This document shows, one piece after another, positions 5,565-5,888 of a stretch of 5,888 nt of DNA. The position numbers and the translations under genes are program-made. The DNA is from Lachnospiraceae bacterium (lineage in GTDB: Bacteria; Bacillota; Clostridia; Lachnospirales; Lachnospiraceae). The stretch is from NCBI GenBank assembly GCA_900766925.1, contig CAAFXG010000377.1:1-5888 (forward strand), in the 5' to 3' direction. The notes under the pieces were generated by a model. That model had not been told where the DNA came from. It worked only from the letters and a program-made list of their open reading frames with translations, and searched no databases. The first letter of the stretch is position 1. Each line of letters opens with the position of its first letter.

Positions 5565-5888
5565 GATCTAACATCTCCTTCTGCTTTTTAGTACAAGTGC
5601 CATTCTTTCTTGCATGAATAGCTTCATTCCATATTTTTTTATCAACCCAAATATTCTTACCACTCGGTGTCCTACCAACTAAAACCTCTTCCTTTGCTTT
5701 TCTTGCATTAGGACCGTTACCAATGCCTGGTATTCGTCGTTCTACAACCCATGTATTACCTTGATTCTTGGGGGCATTAGGTGTTCTAGTATGCCATCTG
5801 CTCTGATATTTATATTCGCCTGTCCGCTATTTGAGCCATGCATCTTATGCACCTCTCTTTCTAGCAGAATTTCTCAGCTTCATAATAT
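5545..5888 (-). pseudogene. C-terminal toxin domain of a polymorphic (LXG/RHS-like) toxin, orphan or frameshifted
   Basis: The frame 5826-5545 encodes 93 residues after a TAG (5827-5829) and has no start codon near its beginning, which argues for a C-terminal fragment. It contains YKYQSRWHTRTPNAP, GNTWVVERRIPGIGNGPNAR, a basic middle (ARKAKEEVLVGRTPSGKNIW) and QKEMLDHGHWKA. Basic, W/H/R-rich domains of this style occur at the C-termini of secreted contact-dependent toxins, but I cannot name the toxin family or its target. Upstream, two other frames give plausible continuing protein: EREVHKMHGSNSG (ending about 5823) and, before it, YYEAEK (5887-5870). One base missing near 5823-5826 and one near 5867-5870 would join all three, so the gene looks frameshifted twice, or the sequence has two indel errors. 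The N-terminal targeting part lies beyond the right edge or is lost. The stop overlaps the downstream immunity-like gene by 20 nt. Confidence 0.55.

Overview
The window looks like an accessory (defence and mobile-element) region of a low-GC Gram-positive anaerobe. The AT-rich composition, strong GGAGG ribosome binding sites and protein style suggest a gut-type Clostridia/Lachnospiraceae member. That placement is an inference from composition and family resemblance; no rRNA or housekeeping gene is present to prove it. Every supported gene is on the minus strand, so transcription runs from high to low coordinates.

Positions 1-3684 hold a type I restriction-modification operon, read right to left. 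It has a good promoter (3656-3684), a small XRE-type regulator (3398-3625), a long hsdM DNA adenine methyltransferase (828-3383), and hsdS (from 826, running off the left edge). The genes are tightly packed (14 nt between regulator and hsdM, 1 nt between hsdM and hsdS), which suggests co-transcription. No hsdR is seen; it could lie left of the window. The hsdS reading frame carries an exact 34-bp direct repeat (102-135 and 756-789) at the start of each target-recognition half. This is the kind of repeat that lets specificity domains be exchanged by recombination.

Positions 3709-4767 are the remains of a mobile element. A small excisionase/HTH gene (4511-4726) overlaps a tyrosine integrase that keeps only its DNA-binding N-terminal part (about 4093-4524). 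At about 4093 the integrase coding sequence stops abruptly and the C-terminal half of an unrelated multi-pass membrane protein (3768-4094) follows in another frame. A minus-strand terminator (3709-3742) closes this block and separates it from the restriction operon.

Positions 4768-5192 hold no convincing gene. They contain a strong minus-strand terminator hairpin (4938-4978), a tandem 9-bp repeat with 11-bp period (5136-5155), and a doubtful 39-codon ORF.

Positions 5193-5888 look like an orphan polymorphic-toxin module. A C-terminal toxin-like segment without a start codon (5545-5826), apparently continued upstream across two single-base frameshifts to the right edge, overlaps by 20 nt an acidic 123-residue protein (5193-5564) placed as its immunity protein. 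Together the window reads as a patchwork of conflict and mobility genes: one apparently intact restriction operon beside decayed integration and toxin modules. The toxin-immunity pair is the best candidate here for something not well described.
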